Origin: Leptospira kirschneri serovar Cynopteri str. 3522 CT
GTDB taxonomy: Bacteria; Spirochaetota; Leptospiria; Leptospirales; Leptospiraceae
Direction of reading: 5' to 3'
DNA: 64,000 nt
NCBI RefSeq assembly: GCF_000243695.2
Contig: NZ_AHMN02000007.1
Location: 186,001-250,000, forward strand
Part shown: one piece after another, positions 15,313 through 26,769 of the stretch
How positions within the stretch are numbered: position 1 is the first letter of the stretch
Layout: each line of letters begins with the position of its first letter
Program-made: the position numbers and the translations under genes
Notes under the pieces: model-generated
What the model saw: the letters and a program-made list of their open reading frames with translations, nothing else
Databases searched by the model: none
What the model was told of the DNA's origin: nothing

Positions 15313-15420
15313 GTAGGAACTACCACAAATCAAGATTTTACGAATAGATTCTAAAAATGTAGGAACTCATACAAAATCGCAATTTTACAGACAAACTCCG
15401 AAAAATGTAGGAACTATCAC
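15313..15420 (+). repeat. Repeat C cluster (three units)
   Basis: Near-palindromic 14-mers at 15313 (GTAGGAACTACCAC), 15359 (GTAGGAACTCATAC) and 15407 (GTAGGAACTATCAC), spaced 46 and 48 nt. The third overlaps the rnc stop codon. A reverse-oriented relative lies at 15254. Confidence 0.75.
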
Positions 15421-16166
15421 AAACTATTTTTTTTTCGGATTCTATTATAAAGTTCCTTGGCGGCGTTTTGTTCGGCAGATTTTTTACTTACACCGGAACC
15501 AGTCGCTTCCCATTGATCCCGAATTCGAACTACTACCTGAAACGTTTTGGCATGATCCGGACCTGATTCCGATTTAGTTCTATATAAGGGAAGAATCTTA
15601 AAGTGTTTTTGGGAATATTCTTGAAGTTGAGTTTTATAATCTCTAACGGATTCCTCTTTTTCAGGATTTTCAACAAATTCAGATAAATGTTTAAGGATAA
15701 ATTTCTCGGCGATCTCGAAACCTTGATCCAAATAAATCGCGCCTACAAGAGATTCAAAAAGATTGGCGGAAAGTTTACGTCTACCTTTCCCTAGAGAATT
15801 TTTTTCCCCCTTTCCTAAAAGAAGATATTCAGAAAGTTCCAATTTTTCAGAGATCGAATTTAAGATCGGAGTAGAAACGATTCTAGATTTGATCCGAGAC
15901 AATTCCCCTTCATTCGCTTTTGGATACTTTTGAAAAAGAGAACGAGCAGCGACAAGACCCAAAACCGAATCACCTAAAAATTCAAGACGTTCGTTATCTT
16001 CTAAAATCTCCTGGTTCTCGTTTTTATAAGAACTATGAATAAACGCGGTATTATAATATTCTACTTTTGAAAACTTGATTCCGATCTTTTTAGAAAGTTT
16101 TTGAAGACTACGAACCCTTTCCGGGTTTTTAAGAAAAAAATGAAATTGTGCTTTTTTAAAGCTCAA
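15417..16166 (-). CDS. rnc: Ribonuclease III
   Basis: A 249-residue RNase III. The catalytic signature [10 protein letters not shown] is at 58-67, preceded by FIHSSY, and a second acidic box [14 protein letters not shown] follows. A double-stranded RNA-binding domain fills the C-terminus (about 170-246: [11 protein letters not shown] ... [15 protein letters not shown]). It cleaves dsRNA in rRNA processing and decay. The only start in this frame near the N-terminus is TTG 16166, without a strong ribosome site, so the exact N-terminus is uncertain. It follows acpP by 53 nt, the common acpP-rnc order. Confidence 0.93.
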   Translation of the reverse strand: MSFKKAQFHFFLKNPERVRSLQKLSKKIGIKFSKVEYYNTAFIHSSYKNENQEILEDNERLEFLGDSVLGLVAARSLFQKYPKANEGELSRIKSRIVSTPILNSISEKLELSEYLLLGKGEKNSLGKGRRKLSANLFESLVGAIYLDQGFEIAEKFILKHLSEFVENPEKEESVRDYKTQLQEYSQKHFKILPLYRTKSESGPDHAKTFQVVVRIRDQWEATGSGVSKKSAEQNAAKELYNRIRKKNSL

Positions 16167-16219
16167 AGGAAGGGAAAAGAATTCCGAGTTCCGTGAAGAA
16201 CCCGGAAAATCTCAAACGA

Positions 16220-16505
<286 letters not shown>

Positions 16506-16506
16506 A

Positions 16507-16580
<74 letters not shown>

Positions 16581-16603
16581 TAGAAAAAAACTCCTTTAAA
16601 TTA

Positions 16604-16634
<31 letters not shown>

Positions 16635-16799
16635 GATCGAATTGAATGTAACGTAGAAAAAGATTCATAAAATGTTTCCGTACAATTCAGACCTTAAGAA
16701 AAAACATTTCGCAAATGAAAGTTTAAATTTTTAAAATTCTTATATCAAATTGTATTTTTCCAAAATGATTCTTTATCCTACATCCCATTCCAAAAAAGA

Positions 16800-16819
16800 A
16801 AAAACCTAAAAAGGTTTTT
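16800..16819 (-). terminator. Possible rho-independent terminator after fabG
   Basis: Stem AAAAACCT/AGGTTTTT with a 4-nt loop, followed on the minus strand by a T-rich run. It lies about 125 nt after the fabG stop. Confidence 0.45.
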
Positions 16820-16893
16820 CTTTAAAGAAAATAGAATCAGATCAAACTAGAATTAGATTTTTTTCGAACAAATTAAAGGAAATACAAAAGTTG

Positions 16894-16926
16894 AGATTCT
16901 TTCATCCTTTTAGAATGAAAGAATCT
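16894..16926 (-). terminator. Hairpin directly after the fabG stop
   Basis: Perfect 12-bp arms AGATTCTTTCAT (16894-16905) and ATGAAAGAATCT (16915-16926) with a 9-nt loop, 18 nt after the stop codon. It lacks a U-tract, so it may be an mRNA end-protecting structure instead. Confidence 0.4.
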
Positions 16927-16943
16927 TCTAAAACTTTAAATTC

Positions 16944-17708
16944 TTAGGCGGTTGCCCCTGGTAAGAAACCTCCACCATTCACTTCAATCACTTGACCAGT
17001 GATAAAAGAAGAAATATCGGAAGCCAAAAATGCGATCGTGTTCGCAATATCTTCTGGTTGCCCTGCCCTTTTTAAGGGAATCGCCGCAACCATGGCAGTT
17101 TTAATTTTTTCAGGAATCGCGTCCGTCATTTCAGTGGCGATAAAGCCGGGTGCAATTGCATTACAACGAACCTTGCGAGAAGCCATTTCCAACGCTACCG
17201 CTTTTGTAAAACCAATCACCCCCGCTTTAGATGCGGAATAATTTGTTTGTCCTATGTTTCCGTTTACCCCGGCAATAGATGATAGATTGATGATAGATCC
17301 TCCATTTGGATTTTTCATCATAAACTTAATAGCAGCTTGTGTACAATTGAAAGTTCCGGTGAGATTTACAGCAATTACGGCATCCCACTGTTCTTTTTTC
17401 ATTCTCATGAGAAGAGTGTCTTTTGTAATACCTGCGTTATTTACAAGAATGTCTACAGATCCAAACTCATCTACACAGGCTTGAATCGCCTTTGCAGCAG
17501 AATCTGCATCCGAGACGTTCGTTCCGACTCCGATCGCCTTTACGCCTGTCTGTTTTGAAATCTCATCCGCGGTCGCTTTGCTGGATTCTTCATTTAAGTC
17601 CGCAATTACTAAATTTGCTCCTGCTTTTGCAAGAGTTAAAGCCGTCGATTTTCCGATCCCGCGAGCGGCTCCGGTGACTACGGCGTTTTTTCCTTTTAAA
17701 TCGATCAT
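16944..17708 (-). CDS. fabG: 3-oxoacyl-ACP reductase
   Basis: A 254-residue classical SDR: TGAARGIG cofactor loop, LNNAGIT-type motif (VNNAGITKD), catalytic Ser in NLSSIAG, and YSASKAG with the Tyr/Lys pair. The FabG-typical C-terminus FITGQVIEVNGGGF fits the beta-ketoacyl-ACP reductase of type II fatty-acid synthesis, which uses NADPH. Its position upstream of acpP supports this over a generic SDR. Confidence 0.92.
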   Translation of the reverse strand: MIDLKGKNAVVTGAARGIGKSTALTLAKAGANLVIADLNEESSKATADEISKQTGVKAIGVGTNVSDADSAAKAIQACVDEFGSVDILVNNAGITKDTLLMRMKKEQWDAVIAVNLTGTFNCTQAAIKFMMKNPNGGSIINLSSIAGVNGNIGQTNYSASKAGVIGFTKAVALEMASRKVRCNAIAPGFIATEMTDAIPEKIKTAMVAAIPLKRAGQPEDIANTIAFLASDISSFITGQVIEVNGGGFLPGATA

Positions 17709-17996
17709 AATTCTTTCCTATTCGGGTTCTCTGCAGCTAAAGTATTTTGTTCGAATTTCGGGTCAAGGGAGTTTTCCAACTTTTAACTTATACGGGACAG
17801 AACGAACGTTCTAGTTGTATTTGATTAAAATCTTTTATTACAAGTATCTGATAGAAATCGTTTTTTAAAGTCTCTTGTAAGATCGTAAAGATAAAATACA
17901 ACTTCTGTGATTTTCTTTTTTATATGAATTCGGTGATGAAGATAGAAATCAAGTTGTGGCTTTCTGTTTTGGATCATTTTACATGGATGTGTAAGA

Positions 17997-19889
17997 TTAA
18001 AAATATTCTCGAATCAATTTTTGAGCCAAGTCTTCATCTTTCCAATTCATAAAAGGAAATCCATATAAAGTATTGCGATATTCTTTTAATACAAACGGAT
18101 ATCTATTTTTAAAATTTCCATTTCCTAAAAAGGTAAAATCCAAGATAACCTTCCAACGTTGTTTTGTCCAAATTTCCTCTTCGCTTAACAATCGAACCTC
18201 GTAATAAAAACGATCCAATTCTTTATTCGGAAGAGATACGTAAATTTCTTCTATATATTCTTTATAACCTTGCGGCAAAAGACGAACGTAATGTCCGGGA
18301 AAACCCTTTCCAGGCAATCTCGCTAAAAAGGGGTCGGTAATTCCCAAAAGATCGATCCAGTGAATTCCGGGACCTCCATAAAATCCAGCTAATCCTACAT
18401 TTGTAGTGATCCTAACCTGTTGAATCTCTTCTGATCCTTTCCATAAAACTTGTTTTCCGTCGAATAAGTTTAAGTTTGAATTTGTAGACTTTAAACGATT
18501 TTTAGACGAAATCCGAATCGCATACATAGCCCAAGGATGAGTTGCTGGTGTAACCCCTGCAATCCAATGTTTTAAAGAAGAATTATCATGATAGGAAGCT
18601 CTTTCGTCTACGATTCCATTTTCCACTCGAACCTTAGTTTTTTGAAATATATAATGAAACGGAGAAAAAGGATGTGTAAAAAAATAAATCAAAATGATTG
18701 AAACAAATGCAAATAAAATTTTATCCCAAGACCAAGATAAACCTTTCCAACTTAATATTTTTGATTTATTAAACCCTAATTTAGAGGATTTATATAATAA
18801 TCTTTGAATATTCAAATTTGAATTCTTAAAACGTAGCTCAAAAAAAACACATTGGAAAAAAACGGAAATGATCAGACAGGTTCCTAAAAATCTTCCCGCC
18901 ATAAAATCTCCGCCCACCCAGAGAAGGTAAAACAACACAAAAAAGATAGAAGCAAGACTTATCCATAAAATCCCTTTTTCCTTTTCGGATAAGGTCCATT
19001 CCACTTTTGTAAATCGTTTTAGAATTGGTCCGGAAAACGTCCAAAATATATGCAATCCAAATACACATATAACGATTGGATCCCATTTTAAACTAATTTT
19101 AATATAGTTCCATCCGGCAGAAATTCTCTCGGAAAAAGAAAATAACACATTCGTCTTTGCGTAAAAAGTATTTGGCAACAAAGATCCAAAATATACGATA
19201 GAAAACGTCAGATAGATAAACCAAGGAAACATTCCTAAAATCGAATATTTTAAAAATTGAATTCTTTGTTCTTTGAAAATCTTCCAAAAGAGAACACATC
19301 CGGGCAAAAAAAGAAATAACACTAAATCTAAACGTGTTAAAAGCAACAGAGCCGTCAAAAATCCGATTTTATAAGAATCGATCTTTACGTTTTCCGGTTT
19401 TGAATTTAAATACAAAAAATAGAATTTTATTTCAAAAAGTAATAAGAGCAAAAATGAAAGCGGATTTTCCAATCCGGAAGTATTATAATCTATGAATGTT
19501 CTAGATGAAAAAAACACTCCCAAAGAAATAGTAATCAACCCGAACCCGTTTCGAAACTTTGAAAAAGTAAAACAATAAACGGATATAAAAAGAATTCCAC
19601 ATAAGTAAGAAAGTAAATACGCAGAAATCGAAATTTCCCGAACGACCCATTGTATAGGTATCAATAAAAAAAGCCAAAGAGGATGTGTGTAAACTTGAAC
19701 CCTTTCTAAAGGATTCCAACGTAGCCCGTATCCGTTTAGAAAATTATCCACAACCCGAAACGTTATGAATGAATCGTCGCTCAACCATGAGCTATGATAG
19801 AATAATATTGAATATAGAAAAAATAATAACAGTAAGAAGATAATTTTGTCGGAAATTCTTTTGGGAAAGTAGCTTTCCGATAAATCCAT
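17997..19889 (-). CDS. Polytopic GT-C-type glycosyltransferase-like membrane protein
   Basis: A 630-residue protein with about 10-12 hydrophobic helices in the first 420 residues and a soluble C-terminal part. The first extracytoplasmic loop has [17 protein letters not shown] and the following [18 protein letters not shown], the D-D motif and 'NPGERVxGYTxPLW'-like pattern seen in GT-C enzymes such as AftB-like arabinosyltransferases. It presumably moves a lipid-linked sugar onto a periplasmic acceptor; donor and acceptor are unknown. It begins 3 nt after hisE, so cotranscription is likely although the functions seem unrelated. Confidence 0.7.
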   Translation of the reverse strand: MDLSESYFPKRISDKIIFLLLLFFLYSILFYHSSWLSDDSFITFRVVDNFLNGYGLRWNPLERVQVYTHPLWLFLLIPIQWVVREISISAYLLSYLCGILFISVYCFTFSKFRNGFGLITISLGVFFSSRTFIDYNTSGLENPLSFLLLLLFEIKFYFLYLNSKPENVKIDSYKIGFLTALLLLTRLDLVLFLFLPGCVLFWKIFKEQRIQFLKYSILGMFPWFIYLTFSIVYFGSLLPNTFYAKTNVLFSFSERISAGWNYIKISLKWDPIVICVFGLHIFWTFSGPILKRFTKVEWTLSEKEKGILWISLASIFFVLFYLLWVGGDFMAGRFLGTCLIISVFFQCVFFELRFKNSNLNIQRLLYKSSKLGFNKSKILSWKGLSWSWDKILFAFVSIILIYFFTHPFSPFHYIFQKTKVRVENGIVDERASYHDNSSLKHWIAGVTPATHPWAMYAIRISSKNRLKSTNSNLNLFDGKQVLWKGSEEIQQVRITTNVGLAGFYGGPGIHWIDLLGITDPFLARLPGKGFPGHYVRLLPQGYKEYIEEIYVSLPNKELDRFYYEVRLLSEEEIWTKQRWKVILDFTFLGNGNFKNRYPFVLKEYRNTLYGFPFMNWKDEDLAQKLIREYF

Positions 19890-19892
19890 TTT

Positions 19893-20171
19893 TTAAGAAT
19901 GGCGTTTGTGAAGTTCTTCTACAATTTCTTGCAGTGAAAGTCCTTGTTCTACCAATAAAACCTGCAGATGAAAAAGTAAATCGGCTACCTCGTGCGTAAG
20001 TTCTTTTTTGTCTGAATTTTTTGCGGCAATGATTACCTCTCCAGCTTCTTCCCCTACTTTTTTGAGAATCCGGTCTATTCCTCCTCGGAACAAGTCTGCG
20101 GTATAAGATTTATCAGGAAGGTCCTGTTTTCTTTTTTTGAGTATGTTTTCCAACTGTAACAAAAATTCCAT
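19893..20171 (-). CDS. hisE: Phosphoribosyl-ATP pyrophosphatase
   Basis: A 92-residue all-helical MazG-like protein with [15 protein letters not shown] and [17 protein letters not shown], the acidic metal-binding helices of HisE. It hydrolyses phosphoribosyl-ATP to phosphoribosyl-AMP and pyrophosphate, the second step of histidine synthesis. It is a stand-alone protein here, not fused to HisI, and no other his genes are adjacent. Confidence 0.9.
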   Translation of the reverse strand: MEFLLQLENILKKRKQDLPDKSYTADLFRGGIDRILKKVGEEAGEVIIAAKNSDKKELTHEVADLLFHLQVLLVEQGLSLQEIVEELHKRHS

Positions 20172-20479
20172 GAACCGTTTTCCTTTTTAAAATCTACTTC
20201 TAGTTTTCCAGCCTTCAATTCTCCGACAACCGTATTTTTAGAGTTCTTCTTAAAGAAAACGCTGGCTAAAACGTTGATTCAAATGTCTGTTGATAGAGAA
20301 TGAAAAAACTACTCTGCACTTTAAATCTTTCCGAGCAATTTTTATGGGAGTTCCCACATTTTAAAGGCAGGTGGATTCATGATAAAAGTCAAAGTTTAAG
20401 ATTTTACTGTAAAAGTGCTTTTGCGCAGGAGTTCCCACAAAAAGATCAAAAAACTTTTTACTTGCAAAAGTATGATTTT

Positions 20480-21376
<897 letters not shown>

Positions 21377-21898
21377 ATTTTTTTCATGTGTTGTTTATAA
21401 TCTTTCGTTTCCTTTGAACCAGAGTAGAAATCTTTTCACCGATTTACAGAAATTACCATCCCTATAAAAATAAGCACCTATTCTATTCTCTATATCTATA
21501 TTTCAAAAATTAGAATGAGGATAGAAAATCATTTTAGAATAGGTGCACTACCCTGTTTTCACAAAATTCATTTGGTTATTACTACTCGGACGTATAAAAA
21601 TAGCACTAAAAGTTGACGACCGATTTTATAAAAGATATAGAATTTTTCAGAAAATTATATTTATGACTGACTTGTTAACTTTTTGAAGTACATCCCACAA
21701 GTTTAAGTCCTGAAACGAGTCCAGTATAAGTATTATCTTTATGATGCGTTCTAGAATTCATTTTTTAAAAACTCTAATACAAATAACTCAGCAAATTGCT
21801 TTCTACGAACGCAATCCAGGGCTCGATTTTTTGGGGAGTCAGGGGAGAATCTTAAAAATTTCAGCTCCTCTACTCCTGGCGGGAAGAATTAAATTAAC
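21377..21898. other. Gene-free spacer with a small palindromic element
   Basis: 21474-21485 (GCACCTATTCTA) and 21535-21546 are perfect 12-bp inverted arms around 49 nt. A TTACTACTCGGACG word at about 21579-21592 is shared with 22921 and, in reverse, 54425. The 81-codon open frame at 21741-21986 (plus) runs antisense to the end of the broken methyltransferase and is discounted. Confidence 0.5.
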
Positions 21899-22593
21899 TC
21901 ATTCATCCTTAAACAGTTCATCCGTAAATCTAGAATCAGAAATTAGTCTACTTTCCAAAAGATTAAAACCTACCCTTCTAAAATAAGGTTTTAACATTTT
22001 AAGATATTGTTTTTTAGTCCTTACGTAGGCGTAAGGGTCTTCAAAATAAATATCTTTTTTCATTCGAATATAATCGTTTTTCGTGGGAACAGAGAAATAT
22101 AAAAGTATTTTACGATTTTATGAAGTTTCTCAAAAACCGGACGAAGATCTCCTTGAATGTATTGAACGACTGAATTACAAATTCCTAAATCAAAAGGAAG
22201 ATGAACAAAATAAGAAAGATCTAATTCCTGAACCGTTGTATTTAAGACAGAGATATTCCAGGCCCTAATCCATTTTTGAGCAAGTAACTCATCAAGCATC
22301 TGTTCGGATGGATCAATCGCCATGATTCTTCCCGGTTTGAAAATTTTTACCATTTCTTTCAATAAAATCGCTTTCCCAAATCCGAAATCGGCGATTGAAT
22401 TTACGTTGATTTCCATTAAACTCAAAATTGATTTCGCATAACGTGCATGTTCCTTTGCATTAAACGTTGCATCTACATCTGTTCCGGAACCGTATATATC
22501 TCTCCAATACGCCATTTCAAACGGAAGACCATTGGCTCCTAAGGTCAAATCATCAGAAAGTTCTTGTTTTTTGTTTGGTTTTCCGAATTTCAA
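21899..22593 (-). pseudogene. Class I SAM-dependent methyltransferase, broken by one frameshift
   Basis: Minus-strand gene opening at TTG 22593. Residues 1-165 show a methyltransferase fold: ADFGFGKAILLKEM (SAM-binding glycine motif I), IMAIDPSEQMLDELL (motif II acidic end) and PFDLGICNSVVQYI. At about 22096-22101 the frame shifts: in the original frame 12 more residues precede a TGA at 22060, while in the shifted frame coding continues smoothly (PTKNDYIRMKKDIYFEDPYA, then KKQYLKMLKPYFRRVGFNLL) to a TGA at 21899. An AT duplication in a TTTATATTTC context (or loss of one base) explains it. The intact protein would have about 230 residues. Its substrate is unknown; it could be a small-molecule or polysaccharide methyltransferase. 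Confidence 0.75.
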
Positions 22594-23288
22594 TTTTATT
22601 TACAACTTGCTCGACAACTAAAATTATTCATCAAAACTTTGACTTGGAAAAATTACTTTCTCAAACATAAAAACTATTTCTAGTTTTGAAATAATTACAA
22701 ATCTTACTCCATTCTACAAAAATCATAAAAGTTAAAATATGAGTTTTCACTTTCTATACTCTCTTTTAGAAAAACGATTATAAAAATATAAACCATTAGA
22801 GTTGTTAAAAAATTAATTTTCTTCATTAAAACAAATGAAGAAAATCGTTTGTAGATTTGGTTTTTTCAAAATCCTATTCTTTAAATTTATCATAAAATCG
22901 TCGTTTTAGAAACATCGTTCATTACTACTACTCGGACATGAAAATAGTACGATTAGATTTCTCTAAAAACTACTCAGATCTATATGATAAGTACCTATTC
23001 TTTCGTACTGAAACAGTGCTTTGCAATAAAAATTACGGTACTCAAATTTTGTAGATATCGGTAGAATGTGGGATCTACTTCAAAAAAGCCAACAACTTTG
23101 TATTCGACACAAACTGTAGAAAGTTCCACATATCTGTAAAATAGATCCATTAATTTTTTAAACTATTTTCATATACCCGAGTTTCATTCATGAGTCCAAC
23201 CTTTCTTTAAAAAAGAATTCTAAAAACAGAATATAATAAAAACATCTTGTTGTAATTTTTAATTTGCTACTCCAAATCTAAATTGTTT
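22594..23288. other. Gene-free spacer with repeat A and D fragments
   Basis: One end of repeat A (TAGAGTTGTT then AAAAATTAATT) begins at 22797 without a matching second end. 22921-22956 carries the ACTACTCGGAC word and 22975-23070 a divergent repeat D. No coding frame is supported. Confidence 0.5.
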
Positions 23289-24626
23289 TCAAAGAACCTG
23301 TTCCGGACTTAAAGTAGAGGAAAACATCTCAATTAAAAAACGATTCAGACTCTGTTCACCCGTCTTTGACAAAAGCCCAGATTTTGCTTTTTCCACCCTG
23401 ATTTTTATCTGAGTATTTTCCTTTTGCTCCGAAATAACCTTCATTAGAAATGCCTTAATTAGGATTTGTTCTCCAGATAAAAAGATAAAAAGAGAATTTT
23501 TCATGGTATAACGTTTAAGCATTTCTCTTTTATCCGCGAGCCAGATTTCTTCTAAAAACAAATAGTCTCGATTCCTCCATTCCTTCGGCCTGACAAACAT
23601 AAGTTTTTGTTTAGAATGAAAATATACGTAAGACGAAACCGCTAAATCTGCGTAAATTTTTTCGTCATTTCGAACTACTTCTCTATTCTTTAAATTTACC
23701 AGATCTTTTATCAATGTATCTAGTTTTACCGAGTTAATTCCGGTGATAGGTTTAACAGAAAAATATGCAGATACAAGAAGAACTACAATCAAAACGGTAC
23801 TCGCCGCGATTGTGTTCAGTTCTTTTTCGGACTTTAAAAGGAAATTTCCTAGATACAAAATCAAAAACAAAGGTCCAAAGTTTAAAAGATATTTCCAAAG
23901 AAGTTTGTAGAAGTTCTCGAAAGAACTTTCTCCATAAAATCCGGTTAAAATCAGAACGGTCAAAAGAGTTAAAAAAATTCCTAAATAAACGAGCAACACA
24001 AGTTGAGGAATGTTTCTTCTTTTAAAAAAAACGGATTGGTGTTTTTTTCTCTCTCGAATTCCTACCGTTCCAGCCTTGACTATGAAAATCGTAATCCCTA
24101 CAAAAAAAACCGTGAAGTGGGAAAAAAAACTTCCGAGTATACAAACGATCAGTAAAAATATGTCCCCCAGCGTTTCCATTCTAAACGCTAGAAAAAGTAT
24201 CAATAAAAAAAACAGACTAAAAAGTTCCAGATAAAACACCAAAGCTATAGAATACGTCAGAGGTGTAATCGCAGATAAATAACAGAAAAGATAATGATTC
24301 GGTTTCCATTTTTCCCTTTGAAGTGTAAAACCTATACAATGGATTCCGAGTGAAAAAATAAATGCGGAAAGTGAAAAGAAAGACGTGGTATAGTTCAACC
24401 CTGTGATTGATTTCCAAAGATTTAAAACTAAAAAAGGAAGCGGAGGTTGATCGGAAAAAAATTTCCCCTCTTCCGTTAAAGAACGTAAATTGGCGAGCAC
24501 CTCCATCGCTTCCGGATTTAAAGGTTCTCCAAACCAGTTGTAAAGTACGGAAAGAATCACTGCAAGACCAATTGCAGATAGGAAAATGAAGATTGGGTTG
24601 GCTTTGTTACTTCTTTCTAAATCCAT
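23289..24626 (-). CDS. Polytopic membrane protein, possible GT-C glycosyltransferase
   Basis: A 445-residue protein with about nine to ten hydrophobic helices over residues 12-310 and a soluble Lys-rich C-terminal part. The first loop contains EPLNPEAMEVLANLRSL and FFSDQPPLPFLVLNLW; the latter resembles the 'PPL' loop seen in some dolichyl-phosphate-mannose-type GT-C enzymes. No firm family is recognised. It is divergent from the meaA-type gene, with 106 nt between the starts. Confidence 0.6.
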   Translation of the reverse strand: MDLERSNKANPIFIFLSAIGLAVILSVLYNWFGEPLNPEAMEVLANLRSLTEEGKFFSDQPPLPFLVLNLWKSITGLNYTTSFFSLSAFIFSLGIHCIGFTLQREKWKPNHYLFCYLSAITPLTYSIALVFYLELFSLFFLLILFLAFRMETLGDIFLLIVCILGSFFSHFTVFFVGITIFIVKAGTVGIRERKKHQSVFFKRRNIPQLVLLVYLGIFLTLLTVLILTGFYGESSFENFYKLLWKYLLNFGPLFLILYLGNFLLKSEKELNTIAASTVLIVVLLVSAYFSVKPITGINSVKLDTLIKDLVNLKNREVVRNDEKIYADLAVSSYVYFHSKQKLMFVRPKEWRNRDYLFLEEIWLADKREMLKRYTMKNSLFIFLSGEQILIKAFLMKVISEQKENTQIKIRVEKAKSGLLSKTGEQSLNRFLIEMFSSTLSPEQVL

Positions 24627-24660
24627 AGGACCCGTAGTTTTTGCGGAAATCAGAGCAAGG

Positions 24661-24704
<44 letters not shown>

Positions 24705-24732
24705 ATGAGAACCTCGAATCGGGACAGAATTT

Positions 24733-26745
24733 ATGGAAAATAAAAATCATATCCTATATGACAAATCCGGCAAACCATCCAAAGAACCGGCTTGGATTTT
24801 CAGAACTTACGCGGGACATACGAACGCAAGAGAATCCAACGAACTTTTTAGAAAAAACCTTTCTAAAGGTCAAACCGGTCTTTCGATCGCTTTCGACCTT
24901 GCAACTCAGTGCGGTTATAGTTCCGATCATCCAATCGCTAAACCTGAAATCGGTAAAGTAGGAGTTCCGATCAATACCTTGGAAGATTTTAGAATCCTAT
25001 TCAACCAGATCCCTATCGAAGAGATGAATACTTCGATGACTATCAACGGCACTTCCATGTATCTTTTGTCCCTTTACGTGGCACTCGCCCAAGAAAGAGG
25101 TGTAGACGTTTCGCTTCTTCAAGGTACCACTCAAAACGACATCATCAAAGAATATCTTGCCAGAGGAACGTATATATTTCCTCCTGCTCAATCCATCCGA
25201 ATCATAGTAGATATGTACGAATACTGTCTCAAGAACATTCCTAAATGGAATCCGTCTAACATCTGTTCGTATCACTTACAAGAAGCTGGTGCTACTCCAG
25301 TTCAAGAACTGGCGTTCGCTCTTGCGACTGCAATGGCGATCTTAGATGCAATTAAGGAAAGAAACTGTTTTACTCCTGACGAGTTTGAACAATGTGTGGG
25401 TAGAATTTCTTTCTTTGTAAACGCAGGAATTCGCTTTGTGGAAGAGATGTGCAAGATGCGCGCCTTTACGGAGATGTGGGACGAAATTACAAAAGACCGT
25501 TACGGAGTAAAACAAGATAAATACCGTCGCTTTCGTTACGGAGTTCAAGTCAACTCTCTCGGTCTTACGGAAGAGCAACCGGAAAATAACGCCTGGAGAA
25601 TTCTCATTGAAGCGTTAGGCGTCACTATGAGCCGGGACGCTCGTTGTAGAGCTCTTCAACTCCCCGCTTGGAACGAAGCTCTTTCTCTTCCGAGACCTTG
25701 GGATCAACAATGGTCTTTGAGACTACAACAGGTTCTCGCTTATGAAACAGATCTTCTAGAATACCCAGATTTATTCGAAGGTTCTAAAGTTGTAGAGAGC
25801 AAGGTGAAAGAACTCAAAGAAGAAGCCTATAAGGAAATCCAAAAGATTCTAGATATGGGCGGAGCGATTCAAGCGATTGAAAACGGTTACATGAAGTCTC
25901 AACTTGTAAAATCTCAAGCTGAACGTCTTGCAAAAATCAACAATAACGAAATGGTTATAGTAGGTAAGAACAAATGGACCGAAGGTATTGCTTCTCCATT
26001 GATGACAGACCAAGACGGAGGAGTTTTTAAAGTAGATTCTAAATCTGCGGAAGAAACTTTAGAAGTTCTTGCGAAAGTAAAATCTAATCGAGACACAAAT
26101 CAAGTCAAAGCCGCTCTCGCACAATTAGAAGCGGACGCAAAAGCTGGCAAGAATTTAATGCACGCTTCCATCGAATGCGCCAAAGTCGGCATCTCCACTG
26201 GAGAATGGGCGGATGTTCTTAGATCAGTGTTCGGTGAATATAGACCCGCTACCGGTGTAGAAGGTCAAAAACTCAATCTCGAATCTGAAAAGGTAACACG
26301 TGTTAGGGGAAAGGTAGATACATTTTTAAAAACTAACGGTTCCAGACCGAAAATCGTAGTCGGCAAACCAGGGTTAGACGGTCACTCCAACGGAGCAGAG
26401 ATGATTGCAGTCTCTGCTAAACACGCCGGCTTTGACGTGATTTATTCCGGTATTCGTTTAACCCCGGAAGAAATCGTTCAAACCGCTGTGGAAGAAAATG
26501 CGGACGTGATCGGTGTTTCTATCCTTTCCGGTTCTCATTTGGAATTGGCAGAACAAATTTTCAACGAACTGAAGCACTACAAAGCGGACATTCCTGTAGT
26601 TTTCGGAGGAATCATTCCTCCGAGTGATTTTGAAACTCTGACAAAACTAGGGGTTAAAGCAATCTTCACTCCTAAGGATTACGATCTTATGGACGTGATG
26701 GAAAGAATCATTGACATTATTTCCAAAACTATAAAGGCCGCATAA
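24733..26745 (+). CDS. meaA: B12-dependent acyl-CoA mutase, MeaA/ethylmalonyl-CoA mutase type
   Basis: A 670-residue single-chain mutase. The N-terminal (beta/alpha)8 substrate domain spans about 1-500, with WIFRTYAGHTNARESN, GLSIAFDLATQCGY, MNTSMTING and NICSYHLQEAGATP. The C-terminal cobalamin domain has LDGHSNGAE near 548, the DxHxxG lower-ligand motif, and a later GGIIPPSD. The CSYHLQEAGATP wording is that of MeaA/ethylmalonyl-CoA mutases rather than the GYHMQEAGA of methylmalonyl-CoA mutase, so the carbon-skeleton substrate may be ethylmalonyl- or another branched acyl-CoA. The cognate GTPase MeaB follows 24 nt later. Confidence 0.85.
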   Translation: MENKNHILYDKSGKPSKEPAWIFRTYAGHTNARESNELFRKNLSKGQTGLSIAFDLATQCGYSSDHPIAKPEIGKVGVPINTLEDFRILFNQIPIEEMNTSMTINGTSMYLLSLYVALAQERGVDVSLLQGTTQNDIIKEYLARGTYIFPPAQSIRIIVDMYEYCLKNIPKWNPSNICSYHLQEAGATPVQELAFALATAMAILDAIKERNCFTPDEFEQCVGRISFFVNAGIRFVEEMCKMRAFTEMWDEITKDRYGVKQDKYRRFRYGVQVNSLGLTEEQPENNAWRILIEALGVTMSRDARCRALQLPAWNEALSLPRPWDQQWSLRLQQVLAYETDLLEYPDLFEGSKVVESKVKELKEEAYKEIQKILDMGGAIQAIENGYMKSQLVKSQAERLAKINNNEMVIVGKNKWTEGIASPLMTDQDGGVFKVDSKSAEETLEVLAKVKSNRDTNQVKAALAQLEADAKAGKNLMHASIECAKVGISTGEWADVLRSVFGEYRPATGVEGQKLNLESEKVTRVRGKVDTFLKTNGSRPKIVVGKPGLDGHSNGAEMIAVSAKHAGFDVIYSGIRLTPEEIVQTAVEENADVIGVSILSGSHLELAEQIFNELKHYKADIPVVFGGIIPPSDFETLTKLGVKAIFTPKDYDLMDVMERIIDIISKTIKAA

Positions 26746-26769
26746 CTCGTTTTTGTTTCGAATATAGTC

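Noticed and set aside
21741..21986. 81-codon plus-strand open frame
   Set aside because: It lies antisense to the 3' part of the frameshifted methyltransferase, has no family resemblance and no ribosome site, and its openness is explained by the gene on the other strand.
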